A stretch of DNA of 54,329 nt from Gammaproteobacteria bacterium (GTDB taxonomy: Bacteria > Pseudomonadota > Gammaproteobacteria > SZUA-229): positions 1 through 54,329 of the forward strand of contig JAPHRO010000067.1 in NCBI GenBank assembly GCA_026195895.1, read 5' to 3'. The notes under the pieces were generated by a model. That model was not told the DNA's origin. It saw only the letters and a list, made by a program, of their open reading frames with translations, and searched no databases. Below, in pieces: positions 44,734 through 53,261 of this stretch; the first letter of the stretch is position 1, and every line of letters starts with the position of its first letter. The translations under genes and the position numbers were made by a program.

Positions 44734-45067
44734 ATTATCGAGGGCGTTTATAATTCCGTGCTCGCATAAATAGAAACATTCCTGAACTATAACTACCAGT
44801 TCTGAATACAGGATGGATTCAATATAGCTCTTCCCACAAGCGTGCTCTCTATTTCTGTCATTCCGTCATCGTCACACACTTCTGACCAATGATCATGTAT
44901 GACGGAAATTAGAGATTCAATTATTTCTTTTGCATTATGTTTATTATTTTAAAACATCGATGCGATGGATAAAAAACTGGTTAGCGTAGAGTGATTTCCT
45001 TTAATACCTCCAGAGGCCATTGCCTGCGTTGCCTCTAATCCTGTTCTTAATTGTGGGCAGATGTCAT

Positions 45068-45330
45068 ATGCGGTCGTTTGTATTAATTCTTTTCCATGCT
45101 AAAGCCTCATTGGAAGCATGGCACGAAGAAATTAGTGAAGCTAGCTGGGGGAACCCCTCAACAAGTTAAAGGTCAACATTAGAAATGCCAGTATCTTCAA
45201 AAATAGTCGTGTTGTATTTAATATTAATGGCAGCCATTATCGATTGATCGCTAAGTTTAACTATCCATACAAAGCTCTATATATTCGCTTTATAGGTACT
45301 CATCAACAATATGGTGAGATAGATGTGTAG
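45068..45330 (+). pseudogene. higB: higB-like toxin gene, frameshifted
   Basis: From ATG 45068 one frame reads LILFHAKASLEAWHEEISEA followed by SWG and soon hits TAA. In another frame the sequence continues IRNASIFKNSRVVFNINGSH, then YRLIAKFNYPYKALYIRFIG and THQQYGEIDV with a TAG at 45328-45330. This is the body and end of a HigB/RelE-type mRNA interferase. The shift lies near the GGGGG-AA-CCCC run around 45147-45157. The N-terminus also lacks the usual first ~10 residues. The toxin is inactive as read. Confidence 0.75.
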
Positions 45331-45338
45331 ACAGTTTA

Positions 45339-45377
45339 ATGAATATCAAAGCCATTAAGTGCGAAGCAGATTATATG
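45339..45377 (+). pseudogene. higA: higA antitoxin, start only
   Basis: Nine bases after the higB stop an ATG opens MNIKAIKCEADYMAK, which matches the first residues of HigA antitoxins (MNIKPIKTEADY...). After about 14 codons the similarity ends and the sequence runs into the tail of the ceramidase gene on the other strand. The helix-turn-helix is absent, so the deletion removed nearly all of higA. Confidence 0.6.
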
Positions 45378-45416
45378 GCAAAGGGTTTAAATTTCAGCAA
45401 AATTAATTACCCAAAG

Positions 45417-46190
45417 CTAATTTTCATCAACAAGTTCCCGAGACTTACGCTGTTTTAAAGCCAGATAAAATAAATATGGCGCTACCGCTGATATTAAATG
45501 CTTTAAGCTATGTCCCGAAACAATACCCACTGTATCAAATACAAGCTGATCTGCCATTTCGAAACCCTTGGCTAATACATAACAGCCAATTATTAATGCA
45601 AAATAATAGCCATGAGTAAATCGAGTTGAAAACAACCTTAGTATAATTGGAATTAAAATAACCGGTAAAAATTGCACCAGGATATATAAACGTAAATCGC
45701 CCTCCCCAATCGTTTCGCTCCAGTACCAATAAATTACCGAAGCCATGCCTAATAACAATAAAGGAAAATAGAGTTGGCTAGCGGCTTTTTTATGGATATA
45801 TTCGCCAATAATAACGGTAAAAAAAGACATGAACGCCAGGCTCATAGGTAAACGATCCCAGAATAATGTGCTGTTGTCTGGATTTAAATGATAGTAAACA
45901 GACCCCATGAACACCAAAATGACTCCCATAAAAAACATCAAATAGACGATTTTTAGTGATTTTATGATTACAAGCTGGGACTCTTTGAATATGAGAAAAC
46001 ACCCAAATAATCCAAATACCAGGTATGGAATATTTGAAATAACATTTAAAAAGTTCGGAATACCAAACATTGCACGTTGATCAGCAAATTCATGATAACT
46101 TGCTTCCTGTGGAATAGCAGGAAAAAGCAACATCGTTATTACTGCAGCCATGCTAATAGTTAACAAAATTAAATATTTTTTTCTTAGCAT
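45417..46190 (-). CDS. Ceramidase-like membrane hydrolase (CREST superfamily)
   Basis: The 257-residue protein has about seven membrane helices. It shows SNIPYLVFGLFGCFL, GSVYYHLNPDNSTLFWDRLP with the conserved His and Asp, and near the end SGHSLKHLISAVAPY with the H-x3-H zinc motif. These are the CREST signatures (alkaline ceramidase, PAQR, Per1). Bacterial members are commonly annotated as ceramidase-domain proteins; the true substrate is often unknown and bacterial sphingolipids are not expected here. It stands alone between toxin-antitoxin remnants. Confidence 0.8.
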   Translation of the reverse strand: MLRKKYLILLTISMAAVITMLLFPAIPQEASYHEFADQRAMFGIPNFLNVISNIPYLVFGLFGCFLIFKESQLVIIKSLKIVYLMFFMGVILVFMGSVYYHLNPDNSTLFWDRLPMSLAFMSFFTVIIGEYIHKKAASQLYFPLLLLGMASVIYWYWSETIGEGDLRLYILVQFLPVILIPIILRLFSTRFTHGYYFALIIGCYVLAKGFEMADQLVFDTVGIVSGHSLKHLISAVAPYLFYLALKQRKSRELVDEN

Positions 46191-46459
46191 TAATTTTCCC
46201 GAAAAAATGAGATCTGCTCACCCTCTTCCTGGCGCTATAAATACAAAAATAATTAAACATTTAAGCAAAATAAATTCGTAATTAATTCGTAGTCAACAAG
46301 GATCAGGGCCGGAGATAAATAACATAATTATTTCAATTACTTAAAATCCTTAATTCGCATAAAATACTCTATTTCGCAGTAAAATTATTGATCAATAATA
46401 CAGCCTACGCCAACTAAAGAAAAAGCGGCTTTTCATCTTTATCAATCATGAGTTAATTT

Positions 46460-46798
46460 TTATGCAGCTTGATGGTTGTTATTAAGAGACGACAGTTTTT
46501 CAAGAGTATCGGGATACTGTCTCACCATCATGATAAGTGCCGCTGCTTGTGCATTAGGTCTAGCTCTACCTTGTTCCCAGTTTTCTAATGTTCGAGTAGA
46601 TACTCTGAGGCGACGAGCAAATACAGCTCGTGATACGTGTAAATGTTCACGAGTTTCACGAATTGTTTCGGCATCAATTACTAATGGCGGAAGATGATCT
46701 ACTTCATGTGTACGCAAAGTAATTTTGCCTTTGCGTTGCTGCTCCATAGAATCAACACCATCCATTAATTCATCAAATAATTTACGTTTCTTAGTCAT
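46460..46798 (-). CDS. XRE-family antitoxin (NadS/HigA2-like)
   Basis: The 112-residue protein has a basic N-terminus and a C-terminal helix-turn-helix: IRETREHLHVSRAVFARRLR, then VSTRTLENWEQGRARPNAQA. This is typical of antitoxins that follow RelE/HigB2-type toxins and repress their own operon. It overlaps the toxin gene by eight bases (toxin first, antitoxin second). The antitoxin frame is intact although the toxin frame is not. Confidence 0.87.
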   Translation of the reverse strand: MTKKRKLFDELMDGVDSMEQQRKGKITLRTHEVDHLPPLVIDAETIRETREHLHVSRAVFARRLRVSTRTLENWEQGRARPNAQAAALIMMVRQYPDTLEKLSSLNNNHQAA

Positions 46799-47142
46799 TG
46801 CCTTTTCCCCTCGAAGCCAGCTCTTTTTCGAGCGCCCTTTTTAACACCTTCTTCTCTTCAGAAGTTAAATCAATTGCTTCGTTTTTTTCATAGATAGTAA
46901 AAAACCAAATTTGATGATCAGTAGTCAGGTAATAATAAATAACCCTAAGACCACCTCTTTTACCTTTAGCTCGTTTGGAGTCACTCCAACGAACTGTTTT
47001 GAAACCTCCTGTTCCTGGCATCATATCGCCTAGCCTGGGGTTTTCCATTAAGGCCGTTTGCAATGCGCTATATTCCGGATCATTTAAATAATCCGGTAGC
47101 ATCTTTAGTGAATATCGGGGTTTCAAAAAAGACCAGTTTCAT
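46791..47142 (-). pseudogene. RelE/HigB2-type toxin with N-terminal frameshift
   Basis: From ATG 47142 the sequence reads MKLVFFETPIFTK, the conserved start of this toxin family, but then shifts. The body continues in another frame: MLPDYLNDPEYSALQTALME, GDMMPGTGGFKTVRW, GLRVIYYYLTTDHQIWFFTI and a Lys-rich end. Removing one A from the AAA at 47104-47106 joins the two parts as FTKMLPDYL, aligning exactly with the usual FTRxVLDYL spacing. As given, translation could only begin at TTG 47126 or the internal ATG, losing the first strand. Either the toxin is inactivated while the antitoxin persists, or there is a one-base sequencing error. Confidence 0.75.
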
Positions 47143-47309
47143 ATGTAATTCACTGTACGTTATTAACGTATAACAAGCAAATCATCTGCTTATTTCTAGT
47201 TAAAATAAGACAAAACAAAAAGAAACTTAAGTTATTGATTTTTTAGATATAAATAGTTATAAGACGATAGAATATCGATTAAAATACTGTAACTTATTAA
47301 TTGTTACAT

Positions 47310-47372
47310 TTAAAAATGGTGCCCAGTAGACTTTCCAGGTTGCATCACAGTTTTTGCATGAAGGTTTTCCAT
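47310..47372 (-). CDS. Putative 20-aa peptide with strong ribosome-binding site
   Basis: ATG at 47372 is preceded by AGGAG eight bases upstream. The frame encodes MENLHAKTVMQPGKSTGHHF and stops. It lies 143 bases downstream of the 30-aa membrane peptide on the same strand. It could be a real micropeptide or leader, or the start of a gene lost by a downstream frameshift; no homology is recognised. Confidence 0.35.
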   Translation of the reverse strand: MENLHAKTVMQPGKSTGHHF

Positions 47373-47515
47373 TAATATTCTCCTGTACTCACATCTATAG
47401 ATGCAGGTATGAAAGTAATATCTTCTGATTATTGGGCTTTAGGCTAAATAGCTAACATGCCTTAATGCCAGATTTTGTTGTTTGAAAGACTGCGCCGGCC
47501 TGTTTATATAAGCTA

Positions 47516-47608
47516 TCAGATTTCGAGAAAAATAATAAAAGCTGTTGTTAGCAGCCCTGTTAAAGCCGTTAATATCCATTTGATTGATGAGAATACTTTG
47601 TTACTCAT
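47516..47608 (-). CDS. Small single-span membrane protein (30 aa), paralogue of the 38-aa protein
   Basis: ATG 47608 is preceded by AGGAG eight bases upstream. The 30 residues read a short polar start, then IKWILTALTGLLTTAFIIFL and final E-I. The 24-residue core matches the protein at 4200-4316 at 12 positions (K, W, L, T, A, L, G, T, T, I, L, E), with conservative changes elsewhere. This makes chance unlikely. A G9 run lies about 73 bases upstream. A single inner-membrane helix is expected; function unknown. Confidence 0.72.
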   Translation of the reverse strand: MSNKVFSSIKWILTALTGLLTTAFIIFLEI

Positions 47609-47680
47609 AATGTAATCTCCTGGGTTGATCAATGAGCAATATTGCTCAGACCTGACTTTGAAGCCAACAACATTGACGAT

Positions 47681-47689
47681 GGGGGGGGG
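47681..47689. repeat. Homopolymer of nine Gs
   Basis: Nine consecutive Gs (nine Cs in the direction of the small membrane-peptide gene) lie 73 bases upstream of its ATG. Such tracts are prone to slippage and could vary promoter spacing; it is also a place where assemblies are often wrong. Confidence 0.9.
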
Positions 47690-48099
47690 TAAGGGCAGTA
47701 CAAATTAAGATTGCTCGGGATAGAAACACCTCGGCTAAAAATTACTATAGGCTGATCAAACTAGAATAGATTGTTATATTATTTACAATTAACCACTGTT
47801 TTTATAACAGTACTTTTTGAGTTACGTGGAGGACACATCCCCTTCCTTTCGTATTAAATTTATTAATGCTAATAAACACGAATATTCGCCTTCAGCTATG
47901 CTCTCAAACAATACCTGGTGCCTTGCCTATCAATTAATATGATTAGCTATTCATCCACAATAGGCCTATAGTGATTTTCTAACCTTCGCCACATTCTATG
48001 CGTCTATCTGGCAAACCATTAAAGAATGAAGCTTCCGCAGGGAATTACGCATAACGCATAATCTTACAAGCGGCAGGCGATGCGTCATAGGAGAACACC

Positions 48100-48402
48100 A
48101 TGTTTACTCCACTCAAAACCCCCAACTTACAACATTTCGACTGGCGAGCGACAGAAACCCTCCAACGTGACAAGGAACAAAGCCATCTTTTACATGAGCC
48201 CAGGTTTCGTATCATGACCACTGACCCCATTACAGGAAATGATGTCGAAAACTATATGGATCACTGCTCTTTGCTGGATGGAAATCTGAGCATTTATTTC
48301 GAGACAGAAGAAAATTGTAAGAAATACCAGAATATGGAGTTTAATCATCCAAATCTGCGTCTGCCTTTCCCCGCGACTAATGATGATGATCGTGGCGGCT
48401 GA
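48100..48402 (+). CDS. Hypothetical protein, 100 aa
   Basis: ATG 48100 has AGGAG six bases upstream, a strong site. The protein is soluble and acidic, with two Cys (DHCSLLDGNLSIYFETEENC) and a short acidic tail (DDDRGG). No family is recognised. It is followed by a GC-rich hairpin (48439-48465) and then the DsrC-like gene about 190 bases later, so it may be a separate unit. Confidence 0.7.
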   Translation: MFTPLKTPNLQHFDWRATETLQRDKEQSHLLHEPRFRIMTTDPITGNDVENYMDHCSLLDGNLSIYFETEENCKKYQNMEFNHPNLRLPFPATNDDDRGG

Positions 48403-48438
48403 TAGCCAGCTTATGCCTTTAAACTAACTGTAAACTGT

Positions 48439-48465
48439 GCGGGTTAATGGTTTTATATAACCCGC
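48439..48465 (+). terminator. Hairpin after the 100-aa gene
   Basis: GCGGGTTA (48439-48446) pairs with TAACCCGC (48458-48465) across an 11-base loop. The stem is strong and sits 37 bases after the stop, but no T-run follows, so it may be a weak or Rho-assisted terminator. Confidence 0.45.
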
Positions 48466-48590
48466 AAGCCCAGCATCATTACTTTTCATAAAACGTATAT
48501 ACGTTTTAACGAGGTTTGCAGTAGCATTTTAATGGAACCTTAACTTATCCAAAAAATGAAGCATTAACGAAAACAGATAAGGTCAATACC

Positions 48591-48962
48591 ATGAAACAAT
48601 ACATAATTAATGCACAGGATTCCGAAACATTCAGTTTAAACATTGATGAGCGTCGATCTGAACTGGTTAACCAAAACTGGAATCGTGACAAATCTCAGAA
48701 ACTCGCTGCATCTGAGGGCTTAACCTTTAATGATGAACACTGGGTGGTAATTAATTACCTGCGTGATTACTACCTGGAGCAAGGTGTACCAAGATATGCA
48801 CGGTCGCTTGCCAGAGACCTTAAGAAAAATTTTTCTACACAAGGTGGAAACAAATATCTTCGCAACCTGTTCCCAGGTGGAGCAGTTACGCAGGGTTGTC
48901 GCCTTGCTAACCTGCGGACACCGGCAAACGCCACTGATGTTTCGTTTGGAACCAGTTACTAA
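48591..48962 (+). CDS. DsrC/TusE-family protein lacking the C-terminal cysteine
   Basis: The 123-residue protein has the DsrC/TusE core: LAASEGLTFNDEHWVVINYL, RDYYLEQGVP, GGNKYLRNLFPGGAV and TQGCRLANLRTP. Cys103 corresponds to the inner conserved cysteine (CysB). The C-terminal arm that should carry the penultimate CysA instead reads PANATDVSFGTSY, with no Cys. DsrC carries sulfur as a trisulfide between these two cysteines, and TusE relays sulfur for tRNA thiolation using CysA, so this protein cannot do either in the usual way. It may be a regulatory or degenerate DsrC-like protein. AAGG lies eight bases ahead of the ATG. Confidence 0.87.
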   Translation: MKQYIINAQDSETFSLNIDERRSELVNQNWNRDKSQKLAASEGLTFNDEHWVVINYLRDYYLEQGVPRYARSLARDLKKNFSTQGGNKYLRNLFPGGAVTQGCRLANLRTPANATDVSFGTSY

Positions 48963-49142
48963 AGAGTATAGATTGCTTTAATTAATGAACGACAGATCAC
49001 GATGTTTTCCTATATTGGCAATGCTTTCTCTCTGATCGTGTTCAATATGGGGCTTTTATTATTTAAATAATAATTGAAGTCGTGAATTGTGGTCTTTTAT
49101 GAATGATATGGCAATCATGCCAATATTTTACGGAAGCTTATT

Positions 49143-49331
49143 ATGAACAAGACAGAAAAAGAACGAATGACAGAATACGGCATTACCTGCAAGGAAAAGA
49201 CCGTTTATTCCTACAAACAACATAACTATGAGAATCTCAGCGATGCCCTAAAATACGCTGAAATTGACTTGAGTCGTTGTCGAGAGGCCAGCCCACATTT
49301 TCCCGAAGAGAGTGATATTGTTTCCAGCTAA
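49143..49331 (+). CDS. Hypothetical small protein, 62 aa
   Basis: ATG 49143 follows GGAAG at six bases. The protein is charged and soluble, with two Cys (YGITCKEKTVYSYKQHNYEN and LSRCREASPHF). No family is recognised. It ends 14 bases before the MarC-family gene and reads in the same direction, so the two are probably co-transcribed. Confidence 0.6.
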   Translation: MNKTEKERMTEYGITCKEKTVYSYKQHNYENLSDALKYAEIDLSRCREASPHFPEESDIVSS

Positions 49332-49345
49332 CATCATGTCTGCTA

Positions 49346-49981
49346 ATGATGACTGAAACGGCCGCCGTTGCACTGGCCACTTTTTTTGCAACGATTGGTC
49401 CATTCGATATTGCTGCAATGTTTGTTGTCCTGACGGCAAATAATACTAAACAATACCGACGTTTGATGGCAATACGAGGCACCATAATAGCTGCAGTGGT
49501 TCTTTTGATATTTGCCTTATTTGGAAGCACTCTATTGTCGAGTATGGGAATATCGCTGGCAGCATTGAGTGCAGCTGGTGGTATTCTATTATTGCTCATT
49601 GGTATTGAAATGGTATTTGCGCGAGAACCTAGCGGGACCAAACCGACCAGCGAAGAAGAGCTTGAAGCTGCATCGAAACAGGATATTTCTGTTTTCCCTA
49701 TAGCATCCCCTCTTATTGCCGGCCCAGGTACCATGGGCGCAGTAATTTTGTTGATGGCAAATGCAGATGGTGATTTGGGACGTCAGATTATTGTTATTGG
49801 GTCGTTGCTGATTATTTTGTTCGTGACTTTTTTATCGCTGCTGTTAGCAAGTCAAATTCAGGGGCTTTTTGGTGTGACAGGTATGCGTGTTATCAGTCGA
49901 GTGATGGGTATCCTGTTATGCGCCCTGGCGATCCAGTTTTTATTTGACGGTATTGCACTCAGTGGTTTACTTAAAGCTTGA
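49346..49981 (+). CDS. MarC-family integral membrane protein
   Basis: The 211-residue protein has six hydrophobic helices and MarC motifs: FFATIGPFDIAAMFVVLT at the N-terminus, SAAGGILLLLIGIEMVF, and FPIASPLIAGPGTMGAVILL in the centre. MarC proteins are inner-membrane proteins once linked to multiple antibiotic resistance; their transport substrate is not established. Two Met codons open the frame (49346, 49349). The preceding 62-aa gene is close enough to share a transcript. Confidence 0.9.
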   Translation: MMTETAAVALATFFATIGPFDIAAMFVVLTANNTKQYRRLMAIRGTIIAAVVLLIFALFGSTLLSSMGISLAALSAAGGILLLLIGIEMVFAREPSGTKPTSEEELEAASKQDISVFPIASPLIAGPGTMGAVILLMANADGDLGRQIIVIGSLLIILFVTFLSLLLASQIQGLFGVTGMRVISRVMGILLCALAIQFLFDGIALSGLLKA

Positions 49982-50048
49982 GTGATATTGGCTATTTCTT
50001 AGCTGGACTCACATCGCAGCCGCGCGTTAGAGTTGACCACACCATGTC

Positions 50049-50285
50049 TTAATTGAGTGCTATTAAAACGACTGAAATTGTAAATGCAGAAAACAACAAT
50101 ACAAGCTGTTTACTGCTATACCACGAAACTATAATGATGGATAAAAAAACAATGGTTCGCAATACGAAATATCTCCAACAATTATACTGCTGATTGAGAT
50201 AACACATAGAATCAAAGAATTGAGAAGCATTATAGCCGAGGGCGTTCGCTTTTCGAATATATATAATAATGTTTTCATATATCAC
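50049..50285 (-). CDS. Possible small membrane protein, 78 aa
   Basis: An open frame from ATG 50285 (AAGG about seven bases ahead) encodes a polar first half and two hydrophobic segments (FVLRTIVFLSIIIVSW, then LVLLFSAFTISVVLIAL). No relatives are recognised. The region is AT-rich, where spurious hydrophobic ORFs are common, so support is limited. Confidence 0.3.
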   Translation of the reverse strand: MIYENIIIYIRKANALGYNASQFFDSMCYLNQQYNCWRYFVLRTIVFLSIIIVSWYSSKQLVLLFSAFTISVVLIALN

Positions 50286-50725
50286 CCTTGAAAGTAATAT
50301 AGCTGATGCACCCTATTACTTAATTTAACCCATTTTTAGACATCGTGCTGAGTGATTAGCTAATCTAGTTCAATCAGTATTTTAGTGGTGAAAATTAAGC
50401 GCTCAAACAATGACTTAAATTTTACCGCGTTAGTGTCTTATGGCATTTCGATAATAAAGGCATCTTCTCCCATCGATGTATGGTACCCTATTAATATCAG
50501 TGTATCTGAGCGCTGTTTTCATCTGCTCACCTCATTTCCGGTATATTTCCCCAGACATTGCCTGCTAGCTGATTAATCTTCAAATTTTTCCATAGTCTTT
50601 CTCTTTCAAACAGACCTGGACTAGTTCTTCGTTTTTTACTCTGTTGCCTGTAGTGTGCCCTGGATGTTTATACATCAGGTGTTTGTCATTCATACAATTT
50701 AAATACAGAGCCCAAGGAAACACCA
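50286..50725. other. Intergenic region, no gene seen
   Basis: About 440 bases. A 63-codon plus-strand frame (50385-50576) has no ribosome-binding site and an unnatural composition, so it is not called. The region contains the promoter of the ATP-grasp gene; AAGGA lies eight bases before its ATG. Confidence 0.5.
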
Positions 50726-51772
50726 ATGAATATAGAAATAATTACTACACCTAATGACGCGTTAAAAGAAAGCGGTTTCGGATCGCTAAAGGCCTGTAAA
50801 AGCGTTCTTGCTGCCATTCAGAAGATGGGCTATAAGGTCAGACTCAATGTTTGCAAGGCTCGTAGCGACCTGGAAGCCATCGTTGCAAGGAGGCCTGATC
50901 TGGTTGTTCTGGCTGTAAAGTACATTCCCCGAGAACAGGGAAATAATACTCTAAATGATAATATCTGGTTATCTGAATATTTTTCGGAACATGATATCAA
51001 TTTCACCGGTTCATCAAGAGAAGTTCTCGAATTTGATTCTAATAAAGTGCTTGCCAAAGTACATTTGAATAATAAAGGTATAAATACAGCAAAATATTTC
51101 TTAGCCATTCCGGGCGAGTATAAAACTGAAAGCGAATTACCCGTTTCTTTCCCACTTTTTTTAAAACCTCTGGATGCAGCGAACGGCAACGGAATTGATG
51201 ATTTGTCTTTTGTAACAGATTTTTCCGGTTATGAACGGAAAATTGCATCACTATTTAACTCGTTCAATCAACCTGTTTTAGTGGAAGAGTATCTGGATGG
51301 TCGTGAGTTTACCGTTGCCGTTTTTAAACCAGAGAACCAGGCTTTAATCGTATCGGCCGTTGAAGTTGTACCACCGACATCGACTCATGGCCTGCGAATT
51401 TTAGGCAAAAAAACTAAAATAGATGATTCAGAAAATATCATAGAAATCATAGATGACGAAGTAAAAAACAGAGTAAAATTACTCGCTATAGACGCTTTTT
51501 ATACTCTGGGTGCCAGGGACTTTGGTCGCATCGATATTAAAACGAACAATCATGGGAAATGCTTCTTTATGGAAGCAAACCTGGTTCCTGGCATGACCCG
51601 GGGTTCGAGTTATTTTCCTGAGGCCTGTAATATAGAAAATGCCTTTACCTACGATAGAGTAATTGAGTTACTGTTAGCCGGCGGACTTGCCAGAGCATCG
51701 GCAACTGTACCACCTCTCATCCACTCAGATACGAACCGCAAACATCTTGTGGCTCTGCCAAATATGCATTGA
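50726..51772 (+). CDS. ATP-grasp ligase, D-Ala-D-Ala-ligase-like
   Basis: The 348-residue protein follows the D-alanine-D-alanine ligase plan: an N-terminal substrate domain (LVVLAVKYIP, then FTGSSREVLEFDSNKVLAK), a central domain with FPLFLKPLDAANGNGIDD and VLVEEYLDGREFTVAVF, and a C-terminal part with ARDFGRIDIK and FFMEANLVPGMTRGSSYFP, which supplies Mg-binding Glu and Asn. It probably joins a carboxylate to an amine using ATP. No cell-wall genes adjoin it, so a stand-alone ligase of a peptide-like metabolite is as likely as Ddl. Confidence 0.87.
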   Translation: MNIEIITTPNDALKESGFGSLKACKSVLAAIQKMGYKVRLNVCKARSDLEAIVARRPDLVVLAVKYIPREQGNNTLNDNIWLSEYFSEHDINFTGSSREVLEFDSNKVLAKVHLNNKGINTAKYFLAIPGEYKTESELPVSFPLFLKPLDAANGNGIDDLSFVTDFSGYERKIASLFNSFNQPVLVEEYLDGREFTVAVFKPENQALIVSAVEVVPPTSTHGLRILGKKTKIDDSENIIEIIDDEVKNRVKLLAIDAFYTLGARDFGRIDIKTNNHGKCFFMEANLVPGMTRGSSYFPEACNIENAFTYDRVIELLLAGGLARASATVPPLIHSDTNRKHLVALPNMH

Positions 51773-51901
51773 TGATCTGGATAAGACTGTTAAACTTGAA
51801 ACAGATTTATTAAACATTCCACTCATCTAGAATGATGTTCGATTGTATGGTTAACGCCCAGCATTCATCCGAATACGATCGGACTTAAGAGTTCCCGCTA
51901 C

Positions 51902-52906
51902 ATGTCTTATGAACTTTTTGTTGATGTAACACGTAATGGTGTTGTAGAAAGTCGCCATTTTGGTGCCGCCGTCGTTAGTAATTATAACGGTCATGTTTTA
52001 GAAAGCTGGGGAACCATTGACCAGTTAATCTTCCCACGCTCAGCCCTTAAACCGATGCAGGCAATCCAGCTGGTTGAAAGTGGTGCCAGTGTCTCATACG
52101 CATTAAACGATGCCGAGTTATCCATGGCATGTTCATCTCATCAGGGTGAACAAATACATCAGGATCTAGTGGCCTCATGGCTAACACGCCTTGGATTAAC
52201 AGTGGATCATCTGGCCTGTGGACCCGTACTACCTGAGCATACAGAGAGTGCTCATCAGCTGCTAGCCTCCGGGCAGAAAGGCTGTCGAATTCATCACAAT
52301 TGCTCTGGTAAACACTGCGGATTTTTAACAACGGCACTGCACCTTAATATGTCCCTAGATGACTATCACCATCTGGAACATCCTCTACAACAACTATCCC
52401 TGGAAACACTTTCCGATCTGGCTGATTGTGACCTGACACAATACCCAATTGGCATTGATGGTTGTGGACTACCTGCACCCACAATGCCATTACGACAACT
52501 CGGGCATGCCATGGCCCGTTTTGCTAATCCTGTAGATTTGTCAGACTTGCGTGCACAGGCCATTTACCGTCTTCATAAAGCCATTACCAATGAACCTCTC
52601 TATATAGCAGGGCATGGAACAATGGTGAGTGAATTAAATGAAGTCACCAAAGGTGCCGTGCTCGCTAAAACCGGCGCCGAGGGCATCGTTACAGCAGCCA
52701 TCCCGGATCGAGGACTGGGTATAGCAATAAAAATAGCCGATGGCAGTGCCCGCGCACGCTCTGTAGCTTTGTTGGCAATCCTTGACCATTTAGATGTTCT
52801 ATCTGATGAACATAAAGACAAACTTCAGGCATATATCTGTCCGCCAGTAATAAATTCCAGTGGTCTTAAGGTAGGCGAAATTCGCCCTGCTGCATCCTGG
52901 CTGTGA
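51902..52906 (+). CDS. L-asparaginase, PF06089 (Rhizobium asparaginase II) type
   Basis: The 334-residue protein starts with ELFVDVTRNGVVESRHFGAA, has IFPRSALKPMQAIQLVESGA with the catalytic Ser-x-x-Lys, ACSSHQGEQIHQ, and IHHNCSGKHCGFL with the second Ser/Lys and the Cys of the metal site. This identifies the class 3 (ReAV-like) asparaginases, unrelated to the E. coli enzymes. It hydrolyses asparagine to aspartate and ammonia. No signal peptide is present, so it is cytoplasmic. Start at 51902 lacks a clear Shine-Dalgarno site. Confidence 0.92.
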   Translation: MSYELFVDVTRNGVVESRHFGAAVVSNYNGHVLESWGTIDQLIFPRSALKPMQAIQLVESGASVSYALNDAELSMACSSHQGEQIHQDLVASWLTRLGLTVDHLACGPVLPEHTESAHQLLASGQKGCRIHHNCSGKHCGFLTTALHLNMSLDDYHHLEHPLQQLSLETLSDLADCDLTQYPIGIDGCGLPAPTMPLRQLGHAMARFANPVDLSDLRAQAIYRLHKAITNEPLYIAGHGTMVSELNEVTKGAVLAKTGAEGIVTAAIPDRGLGIAIKIADGSARARSVALLAILDHLDVLSDEHKDKLQAYICPPVINSSGLKVGEIRPAASWL

Positions 52907-53261
52907 TGACGCAATAATTTTTGAGCTGAATGTACGTCGAAGAAATTTAAACTTAAAGAATTGATGTGCAACGATCCTATAAAATCAATGCTAGCAACAC
53001 CTGAAAGACAGGTGAACATGTAAACTATCGGAAAATCTTTATTTATTTTTCCTGACACAGAGGTTCAGTCCTCTCCGTTTAATTAAAAAGCAGCTACTTA
53101 AATACTTATCGAAGTACACAAAACTTTTCTACTATGTAAATCCTGCTATTTTTTAGAAGTTTAGCAACAAGTAAACTCAAGGAAGTATCTGTCTCTCGTT
53201 GAATCGAATCAATTATTTTACACTTATATACTCATTAAACTATTTGTATAGTTGTTCACTA
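52907..53261. other. Intergenic region before the IS30 transposase
   Basis: About 355 AT-rich bases. A short hairpin (CACCTG ... CAGGTG, near 52998-53014) lies after the asparaginase gene. The end of the IS element should lie near 53200-53262 but its inverted repeat could not be recognised without the opposite end. Confidence 0.4.

Larger units (their letters stand above)
44693..45416. other. Intergenic region with inverted repeats and TA remnant
   Basis: Next to the higBA relic (45068-45377), the region has TTCCGTCAT (44861-44869) repeated inverted at 44899-44907. No intact gene was found on either strand between 44740 and 45060. Confidence 0.55.
47143..48099. other. Long intergenic region with two very small ORFs and a G9 tract
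   Basis: This ~950-base stretch carries two leftward mini-ORFs with good AGGAG sites (47516-47608 and 47310-47372), a run of nine Gs (47681-47689) and otherwise AT-rich DNA. Nothing longer than about 30 codons looks coding. Confidence 0.6.

Noticed and set aside
50385-50576. 63-codon plus-strand frame
   Set aside because: No Shine-Dalgarno site and no recognisable pattern; AT-rich intergenic context.
53059-53074. tRNA T-arm-like hairpin (AGAGG TTCAGTC CTCT)
   Set aside because: The loop lacks the invariant A at the position after the purine, and no acceptor, D or anticodon arms can be folded upstream.
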